Source: Hydrogenophaga intermedia (GTDB taxonomy: Bacteria; Pseudomonadota; Gammaproteobacteria; Burkholderiales; Burkholderiaceae_C). Taken from it: a DNA stretch of 11,240 bases. The stretch covers positions 1 through 11,240 of the forward strand of contig CAMBOY010000078.1 in the NCBI GenBank assembly GCA_945869245.1, read 5' to 3'. Both the position numbers and the translations under genes were made by a program. This document shows positions 4,940-11,240 of the stretch, one piece after another. The notes under the pieces are model-generated. The model saw only the letters and a list, made by a program, of their open reading frames with translations. It made no database searches and had not been told where the DNA came from. Each line of letters starts with the position of its first letter. Positions within the stretch are counted from its first letter, which is position 1.

Positions 4940-6433
4940 TCAGCGAAGGTGTTCGAGTTCTTCCTGCACGATGCGCAGGACGGTGGCCTCAAGCTCAGGC
5001 GTGAGGTTGGACAAGCTGCCTGAAGCCGCCGACGCAGCAGCGCCCGAGGCCATAGCCCCGGCCCAGCCCCCCGGCAAAGGGAAAGCCACGCGCTTCCAGT
5101 TGACCAACAGCTCGGGGCCGACGTTGCAATCCACCGAGCTTTTGCCCGCATAACCAGTGCCGATAGTGAAGGTGTAGGGCAAGCCGGTGTTGGCACCGGT
5201 GCTGTCGTGCACCGTGCTGCCATTCACGACCACGCGGTAATAGTCGAGCGCCGCGCCCCACACCACCGCCTGTTCGGCCGATGCGGAATGAATGCCCGAT
5301 GTGTGCCCAGCCCCGCTGTGTTGCAACATCAAACGCGCCACGTCGATGGCCAGGTCCATGCCCGGCACCACCACACAGCCCAAAATGGGCGAGAGCTTTT
5401 CTTTCAGCAGCACATGGCCCGCTTGCGCTTGGGCAATGGGGCAAATCAGTGCCTGGCAATCGCGAGGCACCTGCACGCCGGCGGCCTGTGCAATCTCGTG
5501 CGCCGGACGGCCCACCACTTTGCCGTTGAATTTGCCACCCGGGAAAGCGTGGTTTTGAATCCGCTGCACCTCGGCCTCGGTGCACACGTGCGCGCCTTGG
5601 CGGGCCAGAGCCTGCAACATGGGCTGGGCAATGCCCGCGTGCAGCATCAACACCGAAGGCGCTGAACACGGGCTGCCATGGTCAAAGTTTTTGGCGGTGA
5701 CGATGTGCTGCGCAGCGGCTTCGATGTCGGCGCTGGCGTCCACATAAATCGGCACATTGCCCGAGCCCACGCCAATGGCCGGGTTGCCCGAACCATAGGC
5801 CGCACGCACCATGGGCGTGCCGCCGGTGGCCAAAATCACATCGGTGCGGGCATCCCGCATCAGCGCCCCTGTGGCCTCCACTGTGGGGCGAGTGAGTATT
5901 TGCACTGCATGGGCAGGGCCGCCAGCGGCCTCAATCGCCGCCTGCAATTCGCGCGTCACGGCGGTGCAGCACCCCAAGGCCACCGGGTGCGGCGAAATGA
6001 CCAGCGCGTTGCGCGTCATCAAGCACATGATGGTCTTGAACAAAATGGTGGCCACGGGTGAGGTCGAGTTGGACAAACCCACCACGACACCCGCGGGGCG
6101 GCCAATTTCCACCAAACGCAGCGCGTCAACACGGCGCACGCCGCCCAAAGCCACGTTGTCCCAGGCGCTGGGCGTCAGGGTGCAGGCAATCTGGTTCTTG
6201 GCGATCTTGTCGGCCACTTTGCCAATGTGGCTCTCGCGCACCGCCCATTCGGCATAAAACTCGGCGCGCGGCAACAAGGCGGCAGCCACCCGTTTGGCCA
6301 CGGCCTTGGCGTGCTCGGGCGTCCAGGCGGCCAGAGCATCGGCCGCTGGCCGGGCCTGGGCCAGCAACTGCCGCGCCTCTTGCAAGGCGGCCAGGTCGTT
6401 GTCGGCCAGATCAATGGGGTTGAGTTGACTCAT
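4940..6433 (-). CDS. CoA-acylating-type aldehyde dehydrogenase with C-terminal encapsulation-peptide-like helix
   Basis: This 497-residue aldehyde dehydrogenase superfamily protein is of the EutE/PduP/AdhE-N type. These enzymes convert an aldehyde, NAD+ and CoA to acyl-CoA and NADH. The nucleotide-binding stretch TGGTPMVRAAYGSGNPAIGV lies at 203-222. The catalytic Cys is Cys256 in NFDHGSPCSAPS, matching the acylating family's FDNG-x-x-C pattern rather than the classical FxNxGQxC. After a Gly/Ala/Ser linker (about 456-477) the protein ends in an amphipathic helix TPELEATVLRIVQEELEHLR (478-497). Short helices of this type target enzymes into BMC lumens. An ATG at 6454 overlapping the dioxygenase stop (TGATG) would add seven residues. 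Neither start has a clear ribosome binding site. The adjacent dioxygenase probably supplies the aldehyde. A sulfoacetaldehyde or aminoacetaldehyde substrate is possible but unproven. Confidence 0.85.
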   Translation of the reverse strand: MSQLNPIDLADNDLAALQEARQLLAQARPAADALAAWTPEHAKAVAKRVAAALLPRAEFYAEWAVRESHIGKVADKIAKNQIACTLTPSAWDNVALGGVRRVDALRLVEIGRPAGVVVGLSNSTSPVATILFKTIMCLMTRNALVISPHPVALGCCTAVTRELQAAIEAAGGPAHAVQILTRPTVEATGALMRDARTDVILATGGTPMVRAAYGSGNPAIGVGSGNVPIYVDASADIEAAAQHIVTAKNFDHGSPCSAPSVLMLHAGIAQPMLQALARQGAHVCTEAEVQRIQNHAFPGGKFNGKVVGRPAHEIAQAAGVQVPRDCQALICPIAQAQAGHVLLKEKLSPILGCVVVPGMDLAIDVARLMLQHSGAGHTSGIHSASAEQAVVWGAALDYYRVVVNGSTVHDSTGANTGLPYTFTIGTGYAGKSSVDCNVGPELLVNWKRVAFPLPGGWAGAMASGAAASAASGSLSNLTPELEATVLRIVQEELEHLR

Positions 6434-6453
6434 GGGTCGGTCAATCCGGTGCA

Positions 6454-7503
6454 TCAACGGCGCTGCGCAGCGCTGGCCACCGCATTGAGGTCCACACCTT
6501 CCAGCGCGCTGAAAATGGCGTCTACCGCCTGGCGCTCTTGCGGGCTGGCGGCCTGCAAACGGGTGGTGTCGATCAGCTGGCGCAATGCCGCTGGCTGCGC
6601 GCCGGGCGATGCGGCCCCTTGCTTGAGTGTGGGCACAAAACTGCCGCAGGTCATGCGCTGGCCGGCACGGTAGTGCGGCGCGTAGTCAAACACCGCGTAG
6701 TGCTGTGTGGCGCAGTTGTCCCACATGGCCACCGAGTCTTTTTCCCAGCGAAAGCGCACCATGAACTCGGGTTTTTTCACCCACTCGTACAGCATGTTCA
6801 GCACCGCATCCGACAGGTCCATGTGCATGCCCAGCAGGCGTTTGGTCCAGATCGAATTGACGAACAGAATCTTGCGCCCGTTGTACGGGTGCGTGATGAC
6901 CGCCGGGTGGCTCACCGTGGGCGTGCTCTCGATCATCTTGCACTCTTGGGCGTTGGCTGTGACCACCATGCCGCTTTTGGCCGAAGCGCGCTGCGCCAGC
7001 CGTTCGTGGATATTGGCGCGGCGGAAATGCCAAGGCAGGTCGTGATCGGCCTGCAGACCTTCGAGCATCTGCTGCATGCCGGGGTTCAGCGCTTCAAAAG
7101 CCGCGCCCGCGTGCATCCACATGGTGTCGCCGCCCGACGGCGGCAAGTCGGTGATGCGCAAAATCGACACCATGTTGGGCTTTTTGCGAAAGGTCACGTC
7201 GGTGTGCCAGCGGTCGGTTTCAGGCGCTTCGGTGCCCTGGTGCGAGATCAACTGAATCTGGGGGTGACCCTCGATGTGCGGGAAGAACTCGTGCTGCTCC
7301 ATCTCGCCAAAGTTCTGGCCCAGGCGGATGTAGGCCTCGGGCTTGAGGGCCTGCTTGCGAAAAAACACCACGCCGTATTGCCACAGCGCCTGTTTGATCT
7401 CTTCGTACACGTCTTCTGAACGGGTGTTGTTCAAATCCACGCCACTGATCATGGCGCCGATGGTGGGCGTCATGGGCGACGCTTCAATGTGGCGAAAGTT
7501 CAT
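6454..7503 (-). CDS. TauD/TfdA-family Fe(II)/2-oxoglutarate dioxygenase with C-terminal extension
   Basis: This 349-residue non-haem iron oxygenase couples 2-oxoglutarate decarboxylation to substrate hydroxylation. In TauD this releases sulfite from a sulfonate and leaves an aldehyde. The iron triad is His100-x-Asp102 (RWHTDVTF) and His268 (WDNCATQHYA); Arg279 should bind 2-oxoglutarate. Aligned by eye to remembered E. coli TauD, the sulfonate-contacting His70 and Arg270 are kept as His71 and Arg283. Pocket residues on the amine side differ (Asn95 to Thr96, Phe206 to Trp219, Tyr73 to Phe74). That suggests a sulfonate other than, or besides, taurine. The catalytic domain ends near residue 291. 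About 58 further residues, with a predicted helix SPQERQAVDAIFSALEG, exceed the usual TauD length of about 283. AGGAG lies seven bases before the ATG. It follows ABC genes in tauABCD order. AtsK-like alkylsulfatase or TfdA-like activity is an alternative. Confidence 0.88.
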   Translation of the reverse strand: MNFRHIEASPMTPTIGAMISGVDLNNTRSEDVYEEIKQALWQYGVVFFRKQALKPEAYIRLGQNFGEMEQHEFFPHIEGHPQIQLISHQGTEAPETDRWHTDVTFRKKPNMVSILRITDLPPSGGDTMWMHAGAAFEALNPGMQQMLEGLQADHDLPWHFRRANIHERLAQRASAKSGMVVTANAQECKMIESTPTVSHPAVITHPYNGRKILFVNSIWTKRLLGMHMDLSDAVLNMLYEWVKKPEFMVRFRWEKDSVAMWDNCATQHYAVFDYAPHYRAGQRMTCGSFVPTLKQGAASPGAQPAALRQLIDTTRLQAASPQERQAVDAIFSALEGVDLNAVASAAQRR

Positions 7504-7536
7504 CTCAAATCTCCTGAAATTAACCGTGACAGCGGA

Positions 7537-8292
7537 TCACTGCCAATGCAGCAAACGGCGTTCAATCCAGCTCATCAGCTTCATGATCAGCACCCCGATG
7601 AGCGCCAGATCAAACAGCAGCGACCACACCCCGTTGACGTTGAAGGTGGACCCCAGATACGCCAGCTGCTGACCCAGGCCGCGCTCGGACGCAATCACCT
7701 CGGCGCCCACCACGCCCAAAAAGGCGTAAATCAGACCCAGGCGCAAACCCGAGAACAACACCGGCACCGCGCCGGGCAAGGTGACCCAAAAAAACATTTG
7801 CTGGCTGCTTGCGCCCAGAGTGCGGGTCAGCGTCACATGGTCTTGGCTGACGCCCCGGATGCCCGCCACCGTGGTGGACAACACAATAAAAAACGTCAAC
7901 GACACGCCCATGGCGATCTTTGACCCCACCCCCAGCCCAAACCACAAAATGAACAACGGCACCAGCGCAATGCGCGGCAGCACATTGATGGCCGCCACAT
8001 AGGGCTCACAAAAAGCCTCCAGCCTAGGCCAGCTCACAAAGGCCAGACCCGTGGCCATGGCCGCAGCCGAGCCAATAAAAAACGAGGCAAACACCGCCAT
8101 CAGCGTCCACCCCAGATCGCCCCACAAGCGGGCGTTGGTGAGGTTCTCGAGCGTGAAGCTGGCAATGCCCAGCGGGCTGCCCACAAAACTCGGGTCCACC
8201 CAACCGGTGCGTGCACCCCATTCCCACAGCCCCAGCGCCACAGCCACAAACAGGGTGTGCTGCGCCAGCGTGCGAATCACATCAGCCTTCAT
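7537..8292 (-). CDS. ABC transporter permease, SsuC/TauC family
   Basis: This 251-residue inner-membrane permease has about six predicted helices (roughly residues 10-26, 62-86, 100-120, 126-146, 181-200 and 222-242). The cytoplasmic coupling loop that docks the ATPase is clear at about 152-176 (TLTRTLGASSQQMFFWVTLP), followed by GLRLGLIYAFLGVVGAE. These are hallmarks of the nitrate/sulfonate/taurine (SsuC/TauC) permease family. Its start lies inside the end of the ATPase gene (11-nt overlap, 8282-8292), so the two are translationally coupled. The dioxygenase gene starts 33 nt downstream. The family also imports pyrimidines, aromatic carboxylates and other small anions, so the substrate is inferred only from the neighbouring dioxygenase. 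Confidence 0.9.
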   Translation of the reverse strand: MKADVIRTLAQHTLFVAVALGLWEWGARTGWVDPSFVGSPLGIASFTLENLTNARLWGDLGWTLMAVFASFFIGSAAAMATGLAFVSWPRLEAFCEPYVAAINVLPRIALVPLFILWFGLGVGSKIAMGVSLTFFIVLSTTVAGIRGVSQDHVTLTRTLGASSQQMFFWVTLPGAVPVLFSGLRLGLIYAFLGVVGAEVIASERGLGQQLAYLGSTFNVNGVWSLLFDLALIGVLIMKLMSWIERRLLHWQ

Positions 8293-9046
8293 GGTGCACC
8301 CACCCTTCTTCTAGGTGTTTCCACACCTGGGTGTAGGTGTGGTGAAAGTCGTCGCTGGTTTGCAATGCCCGAATGGATCGCGGACGCGGCAGCGGCACCG
8401 GCACATCGGCCACGATGCGGCCCGGCCGCGACGACATCACCACCACCCGATCGGCCAGCGCCACCGCTTCGGACAAATCGTGTGTCACAAACAGCACCGT
8501 GCGCCCACCTTCTTGGCACAACTGCAGCAACAGGTCTTGCAGTTGCAATTTGGTTTGTGCGTCCAGCGCGCCAAATGGCTCGTCCATCAGCAACAGTGGC
8601 GAAGGCATGGCAAAAGTGCGGGCCAAGGCCACCCGCTGGCGCATGCCGTGCGATAGCGCCTTGGGCAACTTGTTTTCAAACCCGCCCAAACCCACACGTT
8701 TAAGCATCAGCGCAGCCCGATCCCGGGCGTCAGCCACCGGCACACCACGCACCTTCAGGCCAAAGGCGGCGTTGTCCAGCGCACTGAGCCACGGAAACAG
8801 GCTGTCGCGGGCCAGCATGTAGGCCACCTCGTGGCTGCCCAATGCCGGCGCCTGGCCTGCCACCCGCAACTGCTGTCCCGCCGGCAAGTCAACCAGCCCG
8901 GCACACAAATTGAGCAAGGTGGTTTTGCCACAGCCACTGGGGCCGGCAAGCGCCACAAACTCCCCGGCATTGACATGCAGGTCCACACCCTGCAGCACCA
9001 GGTTGGTGCCGTCAAAACTCAGGTCAATGCGCCGGGCTTCAATCAT
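8282..9046 (-). CDS. ABC transporter ATP-binding protein, SsuB/TauB family
   Basis: This 254-residue importer ATPase has Walker A GPSGCGKTT at 35-43, signature LSHGM at 131-135, Walker B LLLMDEP at 151-157 with D-loop ALD, and switch His189 in FVTHD. The Q-loop position reads MLARDSLFPW where relatives usually have FQxxxLLPW, so the Gln appears replaced by Ala79. A TTG at 9058 would add four residues (METP). I prefer the ATG at 9046 because GGAAA lies six bases upstream, whereas the TTG has no ribosome binding site. The protein should pair with the overlapping permease gene and receive cargo from the binding protein encoded 36 nt upstream, forming a sulfonate-type importer. Confidence 0.88.
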   Translation of the reverse strand: MIEARRIDLSFDGTNLVLQGVDLHVNAGEFVALAGPSGCGKTTLLNLCAGLVDLPAGQQLRVAGQAPALGSHEVAYMLARDSLFPWLSALDNAAFGLKVRGVPVADARDRAALMLKRVGLGGFENKLPKALSHGMRQRVALARTFAMPSPLLLMDEPFGALDAQTKLQLQDLLLQLCQEGGRTVLFVTHDLSEAVALADRVVVMSSRPGRIVADVPVPLPRPRSIRALQTSDDFHHTYTQVWKHLEEGWVHHEG

Positions 9047-9082
9047 GGGCGTTTCCAAAGCAATGCGTCATCAGCCCATGCA

Positions 9083-10075
9083 TCAAGGCAGCACCGCAGG
9101 CGCCATGTCCACCCGCGCAGACAGCAGCTTGTTCTGCGTCATCGCATCAGCCACCGCCTGCATGGCGGGCACCGAGCCCCGCGCCTTGAAGTTGCTGATG
9201 GTGTTGCGCAGCGCCACTTCGGCAATTTGTTCGGCATTGGGCAGCTGCAGGCCAAAGGTCTTGCGCAGCACTTCCAGCGTCTTGCCAAAATTGGCCGGGT
9301 TGGCCACAAACGCCTCAGACTGCGCCAGCATCTTGCGCACGCCTTCCACGGTAGCCGGGTTGGCCGCGGCCCAGTCCGCCTTCACAGCCATGCTGCCCGA
9401 TCCACCCCGGGTGTCGAGCAAGCTCTTGGGGCCTTGGCCCTTGCGCGGGTCCACCACCACACGGCAGGCCTTGAGCACCTCACACATGCCATCGGTGGGC
9501 GAAAACGTCATGATCAGGTCCACCTGCCCACGGGTGAGCGCGGGAAACGCGGTGTCAGGCGCGCCCACGGCCACAAAGGTCACATCGTTGGCCGTCAAGC
9601 CCACGTCGGCCAGCATGTCCACCACCTGAAACTCCGCGCCCGAGCCGCGCTGGGTGACGCCAATTTTTTTGCCTTTGAACGACTTCACCACGCCGGGGTA
9701 GCCTTCGTTTTCAGTGGCCAGCTCGGTCTTGGCGCCCGCTGCCACAAAAAACACTGGGTCCACAAAACCCGCGCCAATGACTTTGATGGGGGCCTTGCGT
9801 GCCACAGCAGCGGCAGCCACTTCGGTGGGGCCAAAAAACACCTCGATGTCACCCGACAGCATGGTCTGCATGCCCAGTGGCGCCGCCGGAATGGTGCGCA
9901 ACTCGCAGCGAATGCCCGCCTGCTCACAAAACCCTTGCGCCTGTGCCACCCGCACCAGCAAATTGCCGGTGCCTGGGTAATCCTGAAAGCGCACCACCGG
10001 CTGAGCCTGTGCCGCCGCCACCGCAGCGACCGCGGCCACCGCCACCATCCACTGCTTGAACACTCGCTTGATCAT
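9083..10075 (-). CDS. Periplasmic substrate-binding protein, SsuA/TauA (NMT1/THI5-like) family
   Basis: This 330-residue protein has a Sec signal peptide: basic MIKRVFK, then a hydrophobic Ala/Val core, with likely cleavage after Ala24 in AQA-QP. Class-II periplasmic binding protein features follow: VRVAQAQGFCEQAGIRCELR (41-60), an LGMQTMLSGDIEVFFG stretch (67-82), SFKGKKIGVTQRGSGAEFQV (132-151) and ALTRGQVDLIMTFSP (179-193). Cys50/Cys57 and Cys198/Cys204 could form periplasmic disulfides. It is the first gene of the minus-strand operon, with AGGAG six bases before the ATG. In this family the ligand may be a sulfonate, taurine, a pyrimidine precursor or an aromatic acid; linkage to a TauD-type enzyme favours a sulfonate. 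Abundance and regulation probably follow the divergent Crp/Fnr gene. Confidence 0.88.
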   Translation of the reverse strand: MIKRVFKQWMVAVAAVAAVAAAQAQPVVRFQDYPGTGNLLVRVAQAQGFCEQAGIRCELRTIPAAPLGMQTMLSGDIEVFFGPTEVAAAAVARKAPIKVIGAGFVDPVFFVAAGAKTELATENEGYPGVVKSFKGKKIGVTQRGSGAEFQVVDMLADVGLTANDVTFVAVGAPDTAFPALTRGQVDLIMTFSPTDGMCEVLKACRVVVDPRKGQGPKSLLDTRGGSGSMAVKADWAAANPATVEGVRKMLAQSEAFVANPANFGKTLEVLRKTFGLQLPNAEQIAEVALRNTISNFKARGSVPAMQAVADAMTQNKLLSARVDMAPAVLP

Positions 10076-10165
10076 GGTTGTCTCCTGGTTGCCGGGTCTG
10101 TGCCCGAGCCGGGATATTCCACGTCAAACTGGATTCAAAATGTTTCCCAGGTAACAATCCAAGGG
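10076..10165. promoter_or_regulatory. Divergent promoter/operator region between the BMC operon and the Crp/Fnr regulator gene
   Basis: This 90-bp gap must hold the promoters for both the minus-strand operon and the regulator, unless promoters extend into the genes. On the + strand TTGCCG (10089-10094) and GATATT (10113-10118), 18 bp apart, make a weak sigma-70-like pair. On the minus strand TTGAAT and TATCCC, 16 bp apart, are the best I can see, and poor. A direct repeat TCAAA-N6-TCAAA (10124-10139, 11-bp period), a near-palindrome GGGATATTCC (10111-10120) and a TTCCC/GGGA pair around 10144-10166 are possible operator elements. No perfect FNR (TTGAT-N4-ATCAA) or CRP (TGTGA-N6-TCACA) site is present. 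Confidence 0.5.
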
Positions 10166-10888
10166 ATGTCACCACCCTATGGTTTACCCGAAGCAACGTC
10201 CCAGTCCGATGGCATGGCCGAGCGGCACATCGCCCACTTTGTGCTGGACGAGGCCATGATTCGCACCCTCACGCCAGTGGGTATTCGCCGACGCTGGCGC
10301 GTGGGCGATGAGCTGGCTTCCTACGGCCAGCGCATGGAGCACGTCAGCGTCTGCTTGAGCGGCCAATACAAGGTGCTGCTCACCAGCATCGACGGTCAAT
10401 CGCATTTCATGCGTCTGATCACCGTGGGCGAGCTGTTTGGCGTGCCATCGGCTCTGGCGGGAACGCCATTCCCCACCGACATCGTCTGCGAACAGCCTGG
10501 CGAGACCCTCGACATTTCACGTCACGCGCTGCTGCGCATGCTGCAGCAAGAGCCCGCACTGGCGCTGGGCGTCATCAAGAGCCTGGCAACCCGCATCACC
10601 GAGCTGTTCGACGTGATGGAAGCCGATTTGCTGCCGTCGCTGCGTGCACGGGTCTGGCAGCGACTGCAGCGCCTGGCTCAGTTCAACGGACGCCCCGACC
10701 GCAGTGGCCACATCGAGCTGCCGCTGACGCAGCAAGACATCGCCCAATCGCTCAACGCGTCGCGCCCCCGGGTGCAGCAAGAACTCAAGCGATTGGAACG
10801 CGAGGGCGTTATCCGCCTGGGCTACCGGTGCATCACGCTGCTGCAGACACGGCCGGTGCGCCAGCCCGATGCGCCGGCGCGGCGATAA
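10166..10888 (+). CDS. Crp/Fnr-family transcriptional regulator
   Basis: From the ATG at 10166 the product has 240 residues. An N-terminal cyclic-nucleotide-binding-type beta-roll spans about 20-120 (FMRLITVGELFGVPSALAGT at 81-100). A dimerisation helix follows at about 130-165. The C-terminal winged helix includes LTQQDIAQSLNASRPRVQQE (187-206) and LEREGVIRLG. It lacks the FNR-type N-terminal Cys cluster, and the Arg-Ser that holds cAMP in CRP is not seen where PFPTDIV lies, so the ligand is unknown. The start is uncertain: AAGGG directly abuts the 10166 ATG, and the ATG at 10214 would give 224 residues without a visible ribosome binding site. The frame is open far upstream only because it runs antisense to the ABC genes. 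Divergent placement suggests it controls the microcompartment operon and itself. Confidence 0.88.
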   Translation: MSPPYGLPEATSQSDGMAERHIAHFVLDEAMIRTLTPVGIRRRWRVGDELASYGQRMEHVSVCLSGQYKVLLTSIDGQSHFMRLITVGELFGVPSALAGTPFPTDIVCEQPGETLDISRHALLRMLQQEPALALGVIKSLATRITELFDVMEADLLPSLRARVWQRLQRLAQFNGRPDRSGHIELPLTQQDIAQSLNASRPRVQQELKRLEREGVIRLGYRCITLLQTRPVRQPDAPARR

Positions 10889-10896
10889 TCTCGTTC

Positions 10897-11240
10897 ATGC
10901 GACTGCTTCTTGACTTCTTCCCCATCGTCCTGTTTTTTACGGCCTACAAGCTCGAGGGTGTCTATGTGGCCACCGGTGTGCTGATGGCCGCCACAGTGGT
11001 GCAGATGGGCATCATCTATGCGATGGACCGCCAGCTGCAGACCATGCACAAGGCCACGCTGGCACTGGTACTCATCTTTGGTGCGCTCACCATTGGCCTG
11101 AACGACGAGCGCTTCATCAAATGGAAACCCACTGTGCTCTACGGCGCCATGGCCATTGCCCTAGCTGCTGCGCTCTGGGTCTGGAAGAAAAACGTGCTGC
11201 ACATGCTGCTGGGCAGCCAACTCAAGCTGCCCGACAACGT
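10897..11240 (+). CDS. yciB: YciB/IspZ septation protein A family, 5' part (3' truncated by window)
   Basis: The frame is open from an ATG at 10897 to the right edge, giving 114 complete codons. It begins MRLLLDFFPIVLFFTAYKLE, closely matching the start of E. coli YciB (MKQFLDFLPLVVFFAFYK, from memory). GALTIGLNDERFIKWKPTVL and the later WKKNVLHMLLGSQLKLP also match family blocks. YciB is a polytopic inner-membrane protein, historically called intracellular septation protein A, linked to cell envelope synthesis and division. Hydrophobic helices are visible at about residues 5-20, 21-42, 52-67 and 79-96. The gene starts 8 nt after the regulator's stop with no strong ribosome binding site, so co-transcription is possible. 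It appears to be a chromosomal flank rather than part of the microcompartment system. Confidence 0.92.
   Translation, partial: MRLLLDFFPIVLFFTAYKLEGVYVATGVLMAATVVQMGIIYAMDRQLQTMHKATLALVLIFGALTIGLNDERFIKWKPTVLYGAMAIALAAALWVWKKNVLHMLLGSQLKLPDN

Noticed and set aside
2063..6433. Assignment as a standard eut, pdu, glycyl-radical or carboxysome locus
   Set aside because: No lyase, diol dehydratase, glycyl-radical enzyme, RuBisCO or carbonic anhydrase gene is present. Only generic shell and aldehyde dehydrogenase genes are shared.
6538..7419. 293-residue + strand open frame opposite the dioxygenase
   Set aside because: His/Val-rich antisense translation with no domain. The minus strand carries an intact Fe/2-oxoglutarate enzyme with all catalytic residues.
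8831..10165. Upstream part of the long + strand open frame that ends in the Crp/Fnr gene
   Set aside because: It is antisense to clear ABC ATPase and binding-protein genes, His/Arg-rich and without family features. Only the part from 10166 on is a recognisable protein.
10076..10165. Canonical CRP or FNR binding site in the divergent region
   Set aside because: No half-site pair matches TGTGA-N6-TCACA or TTGAT-N4-ATCAA; only weak repeats were found.

Overview
The window looks like a high-GC betaproteobacterial chromosome, most likely Burkholderiales/Comamonadaceae. This is inferred from base composition, from GspA/GspB-like and YciB-like proteins, and from a TauABCD-type operon. It cannot be proved from the window alone. 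No tRNA, rRNA, insertion sequence, CRISPR array or integrase was seen.

Layout. Positions 1-2019 (+ strand) hold the 3' end of a gspA/exeA-type gene, then gspB, then an overlapping lone ABC-type ATPase with degenerate catalytic motifs. A stem-loop at 2025-2062 separates these from the convergent minus-strand operon. That operon starts near 10075 and is read leftwards to 2063. Its order is periplasmic binding protein, ABC ATPase, ABC permease, TauD-family Fe(II)/2-oxoglutarate dioxygenase, CoA-acylating-type aldehyde dehydrogenase, BMC-T shell protein, NTF2/SnoaL-like fusion protein, BMC-P vertex protein, BMC-H shell protein and a second BMC-T. All ten genes are tightly spaced, several with ATGA overlaps, so they probably form one transcript. 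A Crp/Fnr-type regulator is divergent from the first gene across 90 bp and is the obvious candidate regulator. The 5' part of yciB (septation/IspZ family) follows it and runs off the right edge.

How the genes may work together. The first four minus-strand genes keep the classical tauABCD order: sulfonate uptake followed by oxygenolytic desulfonation to an aldehyde plus sulfite. The next genes give the hallmarks of a bacterial microcompartment (BMC): an aldehyde dehydrogenase ending in an encapsulation-peptide-like helix, and a complete minimal shell set of BMC-H, BMC-P and two BMC-T. The working hypothesis is an oxygen-dependent sulfonate (or related) catabolic microcompartment. The dioxygenase would generate a reactive aldehyde, and the encapsulated dehydrogenase would convert it to an acyl-CoA. 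The window contains no phosphotransacylase, alcohol dehydrogenase, glycyl-radical enzyme or ethanolamine/propanediol lyase, so it is not a standard eut, pdu, GRM or carboxysome locus. The most unusual protein is the NTF2-like one, which carries a Cys/His cluster and a C-terminal segment resembling one at the N-termini of EutT and EutQ.
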